The translations under genes were made by a program, and so were the position numbers. From NCBI GenBank assembly GCA_964636575.1, contig CAZWSE010000024.1, positions 1-37,492 on the forward strand: a stretch of DNA of 37,492 bases, written 5' to 3'. Shown here in pieces: positions 22,226 through 30,863 of the stretch. The notes beneath the pieces were generated by a model. That model did not search any database. It worked only from the letters and a program-made list of their open reading frames with translations, and had not been told where the DNA came from. This DNA comes from CAZWSE01 sp964636575 (GTDB taxonomy: Bacteria; Pseudomonadota; Alphaproteobacteria; Rhodobacterales; Rhodobacteraceae). How positions within the stretch are numbered: the first letter of the stretch is position 1; every line of letters begins with the position of its first letter.

Positions 22226-25200
22226 ATGAAAGACACGCCCCGATTCATCCACCTGCGCACCCATTCCGAGTATTCCTTGCTGGAAGGGGCGATGCGGCTG
22301 AAAAAGCTGCCTGAAACCTGCGTCAAAGCGGGCATGCCTGCGGTGGCCTTGACCGATACCAACAACATGTTTGCCGCCTTGGAGTTTTCCATTGGCGCCA
22401 GCGGTGCAGGGGTGCAGCCCATCATCGGCTGCCAGATTGATCTGGCCTATGTGGCGCCTGTGGTCGGTGAAAAAGAATTGCCGCCTGCGCCTGTGGTTTT
22501 GCTTGCCCAGTCTGAGCGCGGGTATGAAAACCTGATGAAGCTCAATTCGTGCCTCTATTTGGACAAGGGTGGGGCTTTGCCGCAGGTCACTTTGGAAGAG
22601 TTGGAAGCCCTTTCGGCTGATCTGATTTGCTTAACCGGTGGCCCTGATGGTCCCTTTGGCCGGATGCTGAAAATGGGGCATCGCCCTGCCGCAGAGGCCC
22701 TGATGCAGCGGTTCAAGGCGATGTTCGCCGACAGAGTGTACATCGAATTGCAGCGCCATCCCCGCGAAGATGGCACCCCGCCTGAAGGCCAAGCCGTGAC
22801 CGAGCGTGGCCATATCGAGATGGCCTATGCCATGGATATTCCATTGGTCGCCACCAACGACGCCTATTTCCCGAAGCCCGATATGTACGAGGCCCATGAC
22901 GCCCTGATCTGCATTGCCGAAGGCGCATATGTGGACCAGCAGGAACCCCGCCGCCGTCTGACCCCGCAGCACTATTTCAAGTCGCAGGCTGAAATGGTCA
23001 CTCTGTTTGCCGACCTGCCCGAAGCGATTGAGAACACCATTGAGATCGCCCAGCGCTGTGCGTTCCAGGCCTATCGCCGTGATCCGATCTTGCCCAAGTT
23101 TGCTGATGACGAGGTTGAGGAACTGAAACGCCAGTCTCGTGCTGGCTTGAAGGACCGTCTGGCGATTATTCCTCATGCGGTCTCGGTTGAGGATTACGAG
23201 GCACGGCTTGAGTTTGAGCTTGATGTGATCGAGGGCATGGGCTTTCCCGGCTACTTTTTGATCGTTGCCGATTTTATCAAGTGGTCCAAGGATGAGGGTA
23301 TTCCTGTGGGGCCCGGTCGTGGTTCCGGCGCGGGGTCGCTTGTCGCTTATGCCCTGACCATCACCGATCTGGATCCGCTGCGTTATAACCTGCTGTTCGA
23401 GCGGTTTTTGAACCCTGAACGTGTGTCCATGCCCGACTTCGATATCGATTTTTGCATGGACCGCCGTGAAGATGTGATCCGATACGTTCAGGATAAATAC
23501 GGCCGCGACAAAGTGGGACAGATCATCACCTTTGGTGCGCTTTTGTCCAAGGCTGCCGTCCGCGATATTGGTCGCGTTTTGCAGATGCCCTATGGGCAGG
23601 TGGACCGTCTGTCCAAGATGATCCCTGTTGAGGGCGTCAAACCTGTCAGCATTGAAAAAGCCCTGAAAGACGAGCCGCGTTTGCGCGAAGAGGCCCGCAA
23701 TGAGGAGGTCGTCAAACGCTTGCTCGATTACGGTCAGCAGGTTGAAGGGTTGCTGCGCAATGCCTCGACCCATGCGGCGGGTGTTGTGATTGGCGACCGG
23801 CCTTTGGACGCGCTTGTGCCGCTGTATCAGGACCCTCGATCTGACATGCCCGCCACCCAATTCAATATGAAATGGGTTGAGCAGGCTGGTCTGGTCAAGT
23901 TCGACTTTCTGGGTTTGAAAACCCTGACTGTGATCCAGAACGCGGTAGATTTGATCAAGGCCAACGGCCGCCATCTGCATATCGCCGCCGACGGCACCCA
24001 ACTGTTTGATCCGCCTGCCGCTGCGATTGATGATATCGGGGTCATTCCGCTGGATGATGAGGCGTCTTACAAGCTTTATGCTGCCGCCAAAACGGTGGCT
24101 GTGTTTCAGGTTGAAAGCTCGGGCATGATGGATGCCCTGAAGCAGATGAAGCCGACCTGTATCGAGGATATCGTGGCCCTTGTGGCGCTTTACCGCCCTG
24201 GTCCGATGGAGAACATTCCGACCTATTGTCAGGTGAAGAACGGGCTGAAAGACCTTGAATCTATTCATCCTTTGATCGACCATATTCTTGAAGAAACCCA
24301 AGGCATTATCGTGTATCAGGAACAGGTGATGCAGATTGCGCAGGTGATGGCGGGTTATAGCCTTGGTGGCGCTGATTTGCTGCGCCGTGCCATGGGTAAA
24401 AAGATTGCCGAGGAAATGGCCAAGGAGCGCCCCAAGTTCGAAAAAGGTGCCCAAGAAAACGGGGTCGACAAGAAGAAAGCGACCGAGGTTTTTGACCTTC
24501 TGGAGAAGTTCGCCAACTACGGCTTTAACAAATCCCACGCCGCTGCTTATGCGGTCGTCAGCTATCAAACCGCGTGGCTGAAGGCCAATCATCCGGTCGA
24601 GTTTATGGCTGGTGTGATGAACTGTGATTTGCACCTGACCGACAAGCTGGCAGTGTACTTCGAGGAAGTCCGCAAGGGGTTGGAGCTGCCCTATACGCCG
24701 CCTTGTGTGAACCGGTCCGAGGCTACATTTACCGTCCGCGANNNNNNNNNNNNNNNNNNNNNNNNNNNNNNNNNNNNNNNNNNNNNNNNNNNNNNNNNNN
24801 NNNNNNNNNNNNNNNNNNNNNNNNNNNNNNNNNNNNNNNNNGATGGCAATCGCCGCCGCGTGTTCGACAGCTTGGACGCGCTTGTGGGCTATTCTGCTGC
24901 GATCCATGAGCAAAAATCGAGCAATCAGGTGTCCTTGTTTGGCGAGGCGGGTGATGATTTGCCCGAACCGCGTCTAAGCCCTGCGGGCGATTGGTTGCCT
25001 GCGGAACGTCTGGGTGAGGAATTCAAGGCCATCGGGTTTTATTTGTCTGGGCATCCTTTGGATGACTATGCAGCACCCTTGAAGCGCAAGGGGGTGCTGA
25101 CGCTGGACGAGGTGCATGAAAAGGCAATGGGCGGGCCGATGGTGGCCAAGATGGCGGGCATTGTTGCGGGTCGTCAGGAACGCAAATCAGCCCGCGGCAA

Positions 25201-25642
25201 CCGCTTTGCCTTTGCCCAATTGAGCGACACGACTGGTGCGTTTGAGATCACCATTTTCAGCGACACCCTTGAGACCGCCCGTGATCATCTTGAGACCGGA
25301 TCGAAGGTTGTGGTCACTGTGGAAGCCACGATGGAGGGCGAGCAGTTGAAGCTGCTGGGTCGGTCTGTCGTTGGCATTGATACCGTTGTTGCCGATGCGG
25401 GCAGTATTGGGTTGAAGATTTTTGTCGATGATGCGGGTGCCATCGGGTCTGTTGCGACTGTTTTGGATGGTGCTGTGACGGCTGTCAAAAACGGTGGCCG
25501 CGGGCCTATTCAGTTCTGTCTGATGGGCGAGAGCCTGCCCGGCGAGGTTGAGGTGCAGCTTGAGAAAGAGTTCCCTGTGACGCCCCAAATCAAGGGCGCG
25601 ATCAAGAGCCTCGACGGTGTTTTGGCGGTCGAAGAAATCTAG
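22226..25642 (+). CDS. dnaE: DNA polymerase III alpha subunit (contains an assembly gap)
   Basis: This is the replicative polymerase. The protein starts with the PHP domain ('FIHLRTHSEYSLLEGAM'). The catalytic aspartates are in 'MPDFDIDFCMDRRED' (about residues 402-416), 'GPGRGSGAGSLVAYAL' is upstream, and the finger region contains 'RRAMGKKIAEEM' and 'NYGFNKSHAAAYA'. After the gap come a 'QVSLF' beta-clamp motif (24926-24940) and an OB-fold ('AGIVAGRQERKSARG', 'TGAFEITIFSD'). The frame is the same on both sides of the 100 N (24742-24841), but family comparison suggests 60-70 residues are missing rather than 33. The real protein would be about 1170 residues. Start ATG 22226 fits the family N-terminus. 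Confidence 0.97.
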   Translation: MKDTPRFIHLRTHSEYSLLEGAMRLKKLPETCVKAGMPAVALTDTNNMFAALEFSIGASGAGVQPIIGCQIDLAYVAPVVGEKELPPAPVVLLAQSERGYENLMKLNSCLYLDKGGALPQVTLEELEALSADLICLTGGPDGPFGRMLKMGHRPAAEALMQRFKAMFADRVYIELQRHPREDGTPPEGQAVTERGHIEMAYAMDIPLVATNDAYFPKPDMYEAHDALICIAEGAYVDQQEPRRRLTPQHYFKSQAEMVTLFADLPEAIENTIEIAQRCAFQAYRRDPILPKFADDEVEELKRQSRAGLKDRLAIIPHAVSVEDYEARLEFELDVIEGMGFPGYFLIVADFIKWSKDEGIPVGPGRGSGAGSLVAYALTITDLDPLRYNLLFERFLNPERVSMPDFDIDFCMDRREDVIRYVQDKYGRDKVGQIITFGALLSKAAVRDIGRVLQMPYGQVDRLSKMIPVEGVKPVSIEKALKDEPRLREEARNEEVVKRLLDYGQQVEGLLRNASTHAAGVVIGDRPLDALVPLYQDPRSDMPATQFNMKWVEQAGLVKFDFLGLKTLTVIQNAVDLIKANGRHLHIAADGTQLFDPPAAAIDDIGVIPLDDEASYKLYAAAKTVAVFQVESSGMMDALKQMKPTCIEDIVALVALYRPGPMENIPTYCQVKNGLKDLESIHPLIDHILEETQGIIVYQEQVMQIAQVMAGYSLGGADLLRRAMGKKIAEEMAKERPKFEKGAQENGVDKKKATEVFDLLEKFANYGFNKSHAAAYAVVSYQTAWLKANHPVEFMAGVMNCDLHLTDKLAVYFEEVRKGLELPYTPPCVNRSEATFTVRXXXXXXXXXXXXXXXXXXXXXXXXXXXXXXXXXXDGNRRRVFDSLDALVGYSAAIHEQKSSNQVSLFGEAGDDLPEPRLSPAGDWLPAERLGEEFKAIGFYLSGHPLDDYAAPLKRKGVLTLDEVHEKAMGGPMVAKMAGIVAGRQERKSARGNRFAFAQLSDTTGAFEITIFSDTLETARDHLETGSKVVVTVEATMEGEQLKLLGRSVVGIDTVVADAGSIGLKIFVDDAGAIGSVATVLDGAVTAVKNGGRGPIQFCLMGESLPGEVEVQLEKEFPVTPQIKGAIKSLDGVLAVEEI
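24742..24841. other. dnaE: Assembly gap (100 N) inside dnaE
   Basis: Exactly 100 N. Flanks read '...CVNRSEATFTVR' before and 'DGNRRRVFDSLDALVG' after. In E. coli DnaE the matching interval is about 65 residues, so the true gap is probably near 200 bases. The gene is most likely intact. Confidence 0.9.
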
Positions 25643-25725
25643 CTGCGACATCCCAACCGCACAAATGACTCGCTTAAGCGGTTGATTTTAGAGTAGTCTC
25701 CGCTTCGGTTAAGTGGGGATGCCTT

Positions 25726-26412
25726 ATGCGAAGCGTCGTTGCCTTATGTTTTGTGCTTGCGGGCTGTGCCAATCCTTTGGCGCAGATGGACCGTTTGTCA
25801 GATGTGGATGTGGGGGCTGAAACCCTTGATGCGGTGGACACAACCGGCCCTGCCGATGTGCCAGCGGCAGAGGCTGCGCCGCGTGCTGGAGCGGGGCTTT
25901 TTGCGGAGTGGCTGACCCCGAAACCTGCCGCTGACGCAGTCCCCGAGATCGCCATTGGTACGAAAGTGCCCTACGGAGAGATTGCACGCGTTTGCGGCAT
26001 GTCCAAGGCCGATTTGGGCAAACAGGTCGAGCGGACCGCTGGCTATAAAGTGTTTGACACCAAACCGAACACTACGGCCCCGCGCACGTTTTATGTGACC
26101 GGGTTTTCCGATGGCTGTGCCCGTCAGTTTACCGCCGCTTTGGTATTGGTTGGCACCCCGTCGCGCCATGAAGAATTGCGGTACGGCCAACCGAGCGATC
26201 TTTATCCTTATTCCGAGATTGACCGCGCTTATGAAAAAATCAAATCCCGTGTTTGCGGTGTTCCGCGCGGGCGTCCATGCGGGTCACGTATCCGCCAGAT
26301 GGAGCGTGATACCGTGTTTTTAAGTACCTATGAGCGGTTTTCCAACAATGCCCGTTGGGCGGATATTTTGATCCATGATGGCGATGTGATTGCCAAGGAT
26401 ATCAAGTCTTGA
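25726..26412 (+). CDS. Putative lipoprotein of unknown function
   Basis: This encodes 228 residues. The N-terminus 'MRSVVALCFVLAGCANPL' is a short lipoprotein signal with lipobox LAGC, so Cys14 would be lipid-modified and the protein anchored to a membrane on the periplasmic side. An Ala/Pro-rich linker (about residues 40-65) separates it from a conserved-looking C-terminal domain with several cysteines ('IARVCGMSK', 'GFSDGCARQF', 'SRVCGVPRGRPCGS'), which might form disulfides. I do not know a function; similar small lipoproteins are frequent in Rhodobacteraceae. It stands alone between dnaE and the convergent slyX, and a GC hairpin follows its stop. Confidence 0.78.
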   Translation: MRSVVALCFVLAGCANPLAQMDRLSDVDVGAETLDAVDTTGPADVPAAEAAPRAGAGLFAEWLTPKPAADAVPEIAIGTKVPYGEIARVCGMSKADLGKQVERTAGYKVFDTKPNTTAPRTFYVTGFSDGCARQFTAALVLVGTPSRHEELRYGQPSDLYPYSEIDRAYEKIKSRVCGVPRGRPCGSRIRQMERDTVFLSTYERFSNNARWADILIHDGDVIAKDIKS

Positions 26413-26421
26413 GGTGATTGC

Positions 26422-26446
26422 GCGGGCCTGACCGGCCCGCATTTGA
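26422..26446 (+). terminator. Hairpin after the lipoprotein gene
   Basis: GCGGGCC (26422-26428) and GGCCCGC (26434-26440) pair perfectly around TGACC, followed by ATTTGA. It starts nine bases after the stop codon. The T-run is short, so termination strength is uncertain. Confidence 0.6.
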
Positions 26447-26476
26447 TGCTGATGTCCGCGTCCCGCGCCCATGTGT

Positions 26477-26510
26477 GCCTCCGGCGGGGATGTTTCTTTG
26501 AACAAAGAAG
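26477..26510 (+). repeat. Intergenic CCTCCGGCGG/GTTT module
   Basis: GCCTCCGGCGGGGAT (26477-26491) is followed by GTTTCTTTGAAC and AAAGAAG (26504-26510). It mirrors the copy at 8916-8883. It sits between the convergent lipoprotein and slyX genes and touches the slyX stop codon. Confidence 0.7.
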
Positions 26511-26705
26511 TTAGTAATGTGGTGGCCGTTGGTCTGCCAGTGGCACTGATCCGCCTTGATCGTAGTCTCGTGTCGCTTCGCGTTGCATCAGCAGTTCGAC
26601 CTGTCGCTTCAGCCTGTCGATGTCGTCGGCCTGTGTGGCCACGATATCCGAGAGGTCATCTACGGTGCGTGTGAGGTGGGCGATTTTTTCTTCGAGCTGT
26701 TCCAT
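26511..26705 (-). CDS. slyX: SlyX family protein
   Basis: This encodes 64 residues from ATG 26705; the open frame extends to 26762 but the extra part is Gly/Arg-rich and not part of the family. The sequence is almost entirely a predicted coiled coil ('EEKIAHLTRTVDDLSDIV', 'ADDIDRLKRQVELLMQRE') and ends with the SlyX hallmark 'PPHY'. SlyX is a small cytoplasmic protein of unknown function. It is divergent from hisS, 103 bases apart. Confidence 0.9.
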   Translation of the reverse strand: MEQLEEKIAHLTRTVDDLSDIVATQADDIDRLKRQVELLMQREATRDYDQGGSVPLADQRPPHY

Positions 26706-26743
26706 GTCGTGGCCTTTAGCATGGGGTTGGCCCCTTCGTCCAC

Positions 26744-26772
26744 TTGCCCCGCTGCCCCCCATCCGCTAGACC
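26744..26772 (+). promoter_or_regulatory. Candidate hisS promoter
   Basis: TTGCCC (26744-26749) and TAGACC (26767-26772) are 17 bases apart, about 37 bases before the hisS ATG. Both match the sigma-70 consensus only partly. No histidine leader peptide or attenuator is visible in the 103 bases between slyX and hisS. Confidence 0.28.
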
Positions 26773-26808
26773 CGCGCGCAACGCCAAAGTCCCTTTAGGA
26801 TCGTGTTT

Positions 26809-28078
26809 ATGTCCAAGCCCAAGAAGACCCCGCGCCCCAAGGCGGAGACCCCTAAGGGGTTTCGCGATTATTTCGGGTCCGAGGTCACCCAGCGCTCTGA
26901 GATGTTGTCCAAGATTGGTGCTGTTTATCATCGTTATGGCTTTGATGCGCTTGAGTCTGCGGCTGTTGAAACGGTTGAGGCCTTGGGCAAGTTTTTGCCC
27001 GATGTGGATCGCCCGAATGAAGGCGTTTTTGCCTGGGAAGAGGATGATCAGTGGCTGGCCTTGCGCTATGATCTGACTGCCCCTTTGGCCCGTGTTTATG
27101 CCCAGCACCGTAATGATTTGCCCACGCCTTACCGCCGTTATGCCATGGGCCCTGTCTGGCGCAATGAAAAGCCGGGGCCTGGTCGCTTTCGTCAGTTTTA
27201 TCAGTGTGATGCGGATACGGTTGGCGCGCCTTCTGTCGCTGCGGATGCCGAGATTTGTGCGATGTTGTCGGACTGCTTGGAGGCCGTTGGTATCAAGCGT
27301 GGTGACTATGTGATCCGTGTGAATAATCGCAAGGTTTTGAACGGTGTGATGGAAGTCGCTGGTTTGGCGGGTGATGACAAGGGTGCCGAGCGTGGCATTG
27401 TGTTGCGTGCCATTGATAAGCTGGATCGATTGGGTGTTGACGGTGTTCGTGCGCTGCTGGGTAAGGGCCGCAAGGATGATAGTGGTGATTTTACCGAAGG
27501 TGCTGGGNNNNNNNNNNNNNNNNNNNNNNNNNNNNNNNNNNNNNNNNNNNNNNNNNNNNNNNNNNNNNNNNNNNNNNNNNNNNNNNNNNNNNNNNNNNNN
27601 NNNNNNNGGTCGTTATGATGATCTTGTGAAGCGGTTCACCGGTCAGGAGGTGCCTGCCACGGGTGTCTCTATTGGTGTCGATCGGTTGCTGGCTGCTTTG
27701 CAGGCCAAGGGGCGCATGCAGGCGGATCAGGCTGGACCTGTCGTGGTCACTGTCATGGATCGTGACCGGATGGCCGACTATCAGACCATGGTGGCTGAAT
27801 TGCGCGCGGCGGGTATGCGCGCGGAAGTCTATCTTGGCAATCCCAAGAACTTTGGCAATCAGTTGAAGTATGCCGACAAGCGCGGCAGTCCTGTGGCTGT
27901 GATCGCGGGTGGCGATGAGTTTGACAGCGGCATGGTGCAGATCAAGGACCTGATCCTTGGGGCCAAGATTGCTGAAAGTGCGACGCTTGAGGAATGGAAA
28001 GACCTGCCGAGCCAGTATGAGGTGCCGCGGGAGGATCTGGTGGCGGCGGTGCGCAAGATTTTGGATGAGCAGGGCTGA
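26809..28078 (+). CDS. hisS: Histidyl-tRNA synthetase (interrupted by an assembly gap)
   Basis: The enzyme charges tRNA-His with histidine in the cytoplasm. The ATG at 26809 has AGGA eight bases upstream; a GTG at 26803 is too close to it. Before the gap are 233 codons with class II motif 1 ('KGFRDYF...RYGFDALES'), 'RYDLTAPLARVYAQH' and motif 2 'RRYAMGPVWRNEKPGPGRFRQFYQCD' characters ('GPVWRNEKPGPGR'). After the gap 'GRYDDLVKRF', motif 3 'ATGVSIGVDRLL' and the anticodon-binding domain follow. The frame changes by one across the 100 N, which only means the placeholder is the wrong length. About 100-110 residues, including the histidine-binding 'HisA' motif, are hidden. All 14 lysine codons before the gap are AAG. 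The stop overlaps hisZ as TGATG. Confidence 0.93.
27508..27607. other. hisS: Assembly gap (100 N) inside hisS
   Basis: Exactly 100 N, beginning at a codon boundary. The downstream frame resumes at 27608, so the true gap must be a multiple of three, unlike 100. The usual length of alphaproteobacterial HisS (about 495 residues) implies roughly 300-330 missing bases. Confidence 0.9.
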
Positions 28079-29163
28079 TGCCAACCCGTTCTGAAGTTCT
28101 GGCACTGGGCTTGAAGCTGCGCCGCTTGTTTGAAGCAGAGGGTGCCGCTGTCGTCGAGCCGCCTGTGTTGCAACCTGCGGAAACTTTGCTTGATCTCTAT
28201 GGTGAGGATATTCGGGGGCGGGCTTATGTGACCTCGGACGCGCTGCGGGGCGAGCAGATGTTGCGCCCTGATTATACCGTGCCTGTGGTGCAGATGCATA
28301 TGGAAGGTGGCGCCGAGCCTGCCCGTTACACCTATGCCGGAGAGGTTTTTCGTCGCCAGGAAGACGACCCTGACCGTGCCAATGAGTTTATCCAAGTGGG
28401 CTACGAGGTCTTTGACCGCTCTAACCCCGCTGCTGCGGATGCAGAAGTTTTTGCGCTGATTTCCAAGGCGGTTGAAGCGGTGCCGTTGAAAGCCTCGACC
28501 GGCGATATCGGGTTGCTGACGGCGGCTGTTTCGGGGCTGGACACAACCGATGCGCGCAAGGCCGCGTTGATGCGTCATATCTGGCGGCCCCGCCGGTTTC
28601 GCGCGCTACTTGATCGTTTTGCGGGGCGTGTGCCTGTGCCCGTGCATCGGCAGGTTCTGCTGGCGGAGCTTGAGCCTTTTGCGCATATGGACCCGATGAT
28701 CGGGTTGCGATCCATGGATGAAATCAGCGACCGCATTTCGGCCTTGCACCAAGATGCCAAAGCGCCGCCGATCTCGGACGGGGAAGTTGAATTGTTGGAT
28801 GCCTTGTTGGCGGTGCGTGAAACGGTGCCGTTTGCGCTGTCACGGCTGCGCGACCTGAGCGTTGATATGCCCGCCATTGCAGGTGCTGTGAAGCGGTTGT
28901 CTGAGCGCAGTGATGCGATGGCCAAGCGCGGCATTGATGTGGATGCGCTTGAGTTTGAGGCCAGCTTTGGCCGTCATTCGATGGAGTATTACGACGGGTT
29001 TGTCTTTGGCTTTGTCCATGAGGCCCGCCCTGATCTGCCCAGTGTCGCAAGCGGCGGTCGCTATGATGCGCTGACCCGTCAGTTGGGGCAGGGCGCTGAA
29101 ATTCCGGCTGTTGGTGGCGTGCTGCGCCCCGGGTTGATGTTGGAACTGGGGGCCGTGGCATGA
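28078..29163 (+). CDS. hisZ: ATP phosphoribosyltransferase regulatory subunit HisZ
   Basis: This encodes 361 residues. HisZ resembles the catalytic core of histidyl-tRNA synthetase but does not charge tRNA. It binds short-form HisG, activates it and mediates feedback by histidine. The class II-like core is visible: 'VVEPPVLQPAETLLDLYGEDIRG' characters ('PPVLQPAETLLDLYG'), 'RPDYTVPVVQMH', 'YTYAGEVFRRQE', and C-terminal 'MEYYDGFVFGFV' with 'SGGRYDALTRQLG'. There is no anticodon-binding domain. It overlaps hisS by one base and hisG by four (ATGA), so all three are translated from one message. Confidence 0.94.
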   Translation: MPTRSEVLALGLKLRRLFEAEGAAVVEPPVLQPAETLLDLYGEDIRGRAYVTSDALRGEQMLRPDYTVPVVQMHMEGGAEPARYTYAGEVFRRQEDDPDRANEFIQVGYEVFDRSNPAAADAEVFALISKAVEAVPLKASTGDIGLLTAAVSGLDTTDARKAALMRHIWRPRRFRALLDRFAGRVPVPVHRQVLLAELEPFAHMDPMIGLRSMDEISDRISALHQDAKAPPISDGEVELLDALLAVRETVPFALSRLRDLSVDMPAIAGAVKRLSERSDAMAKRGIDVDALEFEASFGRHSMEYYDGFVFGFVHEARPDLPSVASGGRYDALTRQLGQGAEIPAVGGVLRPGLMLELGAVA

Positions 29164-29849
29164 CCATAAAGCTAGGCGTTCCGTCCAAGGGCCGACTGAT
29201 GGAGAAGACCTTTGACTGGTTTTCCAAACGCGGCATCACCCTGTCGCGCAGTGGGTCGGACCGTGAATATGCGGGTGCTGTGGATGGCATCGACGGCGTG
29301 TCGCTGGTGCTTCTTTCTGCCGGTGAAATCCCGCGCGAGCTGGCGGCTGGTCGTTTGCATTTGGGGGTCACGGGCACGGATTTGATCCGCGAGAAACTGG
29401 CCCGTTGGGAACAACAGGTCGAAGAGCTTGAGCCGATGGGCTTTGGCCATGCGGACCTTTTGCTGGCTGTGCCCAAGGTCTGGATTGATGTCGATACTTT
29501 GGATGATCTCGATGCTGTGTCTGCGGCCTTTCGCGCGCGCCACGGGTTTCGGCTGCGCATTGCCACCAAGTACCACCGTCTTGTGCGCGAATTTCTGCGC
29601 GATGGGGGCGTGGCGGACTATGCGCTTGTGGACAGCCAAGGGGCGACCGAAGGCACCGTGATGAATGAGACCGCAGAAGCGATTGCCGATATCACATCGA
29701 CGGGTGAGACTTTGCGGGCCAACCACTTGAAACCGCTGTCCGACGGGATGATTTTAGCCTCGCAGGCGACCTTGTTCAGATCGCGGGTTGCTGATGTCAC
29801 CGACGCCGATCGCGCGGTGCTGGCTGAACTTGGCCGTCGGTTTACCTGA
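29160..29849 (+). CDS. hisG: ATP phosphoribosyltransferase, short form
   Basis: This encodes 229 residues. HisG joins ATP and PRPP, the first step of histidine synthesis. The short form lacks the C-terminal regulatory domain and needs HisZ, which is encoded directly upstream, an internally consistent pair. Motifs: 'KLGVPSKGRLMEKT' at the start, 'GVTGTDLIRE', and the PRPP loop region 'DYALVDSQGATEGTVMNE' (short stretch 'GATEGT'). Start ATG 29160 overlaps hisZ. No obvious terminator follows. Confidence 0.95.
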   Translation: MTIKLGVPSKGRLMEKTFDWFSKRGITLSRSGSDREYAGAVDGIDGVSLVLLSAGEIPRELAAGRLHLGVTGTDLIREKLARWEQQVEELEPMGFGHADLLLAVPKVWIDVDTLDDLDAVSAAFRARHGFRLRIATKYHRLVREFLRDGGVADYALVDSQGATEGTVMNETAEAIADITSTGETLRANHLKPLSDGMILASQATLFRSRVADVTDADRAVLAELGRRFT

Positions 29850-30031
29850 AAAACACCCTCTAAACCTTTGTGCCGCTGCGTCAATTTGGCCTGTCCGATG
29901 TTGCGGGCTGCGTTTCGCGCTGGCACAGTCTTTCCCGAGATGCTGACCGCTGATCTTGTCCGACCCAATGAGACAAGGATTGCGCAAGGCGATGGGAGGT
30001 CCGTTTCAGGATCATAGGTGACGAAAAAGGC

Positions 30032-30062
30032 GGCCACGGGTTTTTCGTGGGAGCCTTTGCTG
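30032..30062. repeat. Stem-loop upstream of the liv-type operon
   Basis: In the 252-base space after hisG, AAAGGC..CCACG pairs with CGTGG..GCCTTT around a T-rich loop, with a two-base internal mismatch. On the plus strand only TTT ends the stem; on the minus strand five T follow. It could be a weak terminator of the his genes. I see no clear promoter for the gene at 30102. Confidence 0.35.
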
Positions 30063-30101
30063 TACCCTATGTGTGACGCGGCGCGAAGATAGGTGAATTG
30101 A

Positions 30102-30863
30102 ATGCTCAAGATCGACGATCTGCATTTGTCCTTTGGCGGGATCAAGGCATTGCAGGGCATCAGCTTTGAAGCCAAACCCGGCGAGATCACGGGCGTGATC
30201 GGCCCCAATGGCGCGGGCAAGACCAGCCTGTTCAATGCAATTTCGGGCTTCTATTCCCCCGACAAAGGCCGCGTGTCTTATGACGGGCGTGACATTACCG
30301 ATTTGTCGCCCGACAAGCGCGCTGAACTGGGTCTGGCCCGTACGTTTCAAAACATCGCTTTGTTTCGTGGCATGACCGTGTTGGACAACATCAAGCTGGG
30401 CGGTCACACCCGATTGAAAACCAACGTCTGGCAGGCCTTGCGCTACTTTGGGTCCGCCCAGAAAGAAGAGCTTGAGCTGCGCCGCGACATTGAAGAGCGC
30501 GTGATTGATTTTCTGGAAATCGACCACATCCGCAAGTACCCGATCACCATGCTGCCTTACGGTTTGCAAAAGCGCGTCGAGCTTGGCCGTGCCTTGGCCA
30601 TGCAGCCCAAGGTTCTGATGCTGGACGAACCTGTGGCCGGTATGAACCGCGAAGAGACCGCCGATATGGCCCGCTTTATTCTGGACGTGCAGGAACAGTT
30701 TGGCACCACCGTTTTGCTGGTCGAACATGACATGCACATGGTCATGGATATCTGCAGTCACATCGTTGTTTTGAACTTTGGCCAGCAGATCGCAAGCGGC
30801 ACGCCTGAACAGGTTTCGGGCGATCCGGCTGTTATCGAAGCTTATCTAGGGGCCGCCGCATGA
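30102..30863 (+). CDS. ABC transporter ATPase, LivG type
   Basis: This encodes 253 residues with one ATPase domain: Walker A 'GPNGAGKTSLF' (about residues 34-44), Q-loop 'ARTFQNIALF', signature 'LPYGLQKRVELGRAL', Walker B 'VLMLDEPVAGMN' and switch 'VEHDM'. The 'GMN' after Walker B is a LivG-family trait. It powers a branched-chain-amino-acid-type importer together with the LivF-type ATPase at 34239. It is the first gene of a six-gene operon and overlaps the next by four bases (ATGA). Confidence 0.92.
   Translation: MLKIDDLHLSFGGIKALQGISFEAKPGEITGVIGPNGAGKTSLFNAISGFYSPDKGRVSYDGRDITDLSPDKRAELGLARTFQNIALFRGMTVLDNIKLGGHTRLKTNVWQALRYFGSAQKEELELRRDIEERVIDFLEIDHIRKYPITMLPYGLQKRVELGRALAMQPKVLMLDEPVAGMNREETADMARFILDVQEQFGTTVLLVEHDMHMVMDICSHIVVLNFGQQIASGTPEQVSGDPAVIEAYLGAAA

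Noticed and set aside
22631..24913. A 760-codon minus-strand open frame opposite dnaE
   Set aside because: It is the antisense of dnaE, His- and Gln-rich with no recognisable domain, and spans the N gap.
26809..28078. Frameshift in hisS
   Set aside because: The frame change coincides exactly with a 100-N placeholder gap, so it says nothing about the gene.
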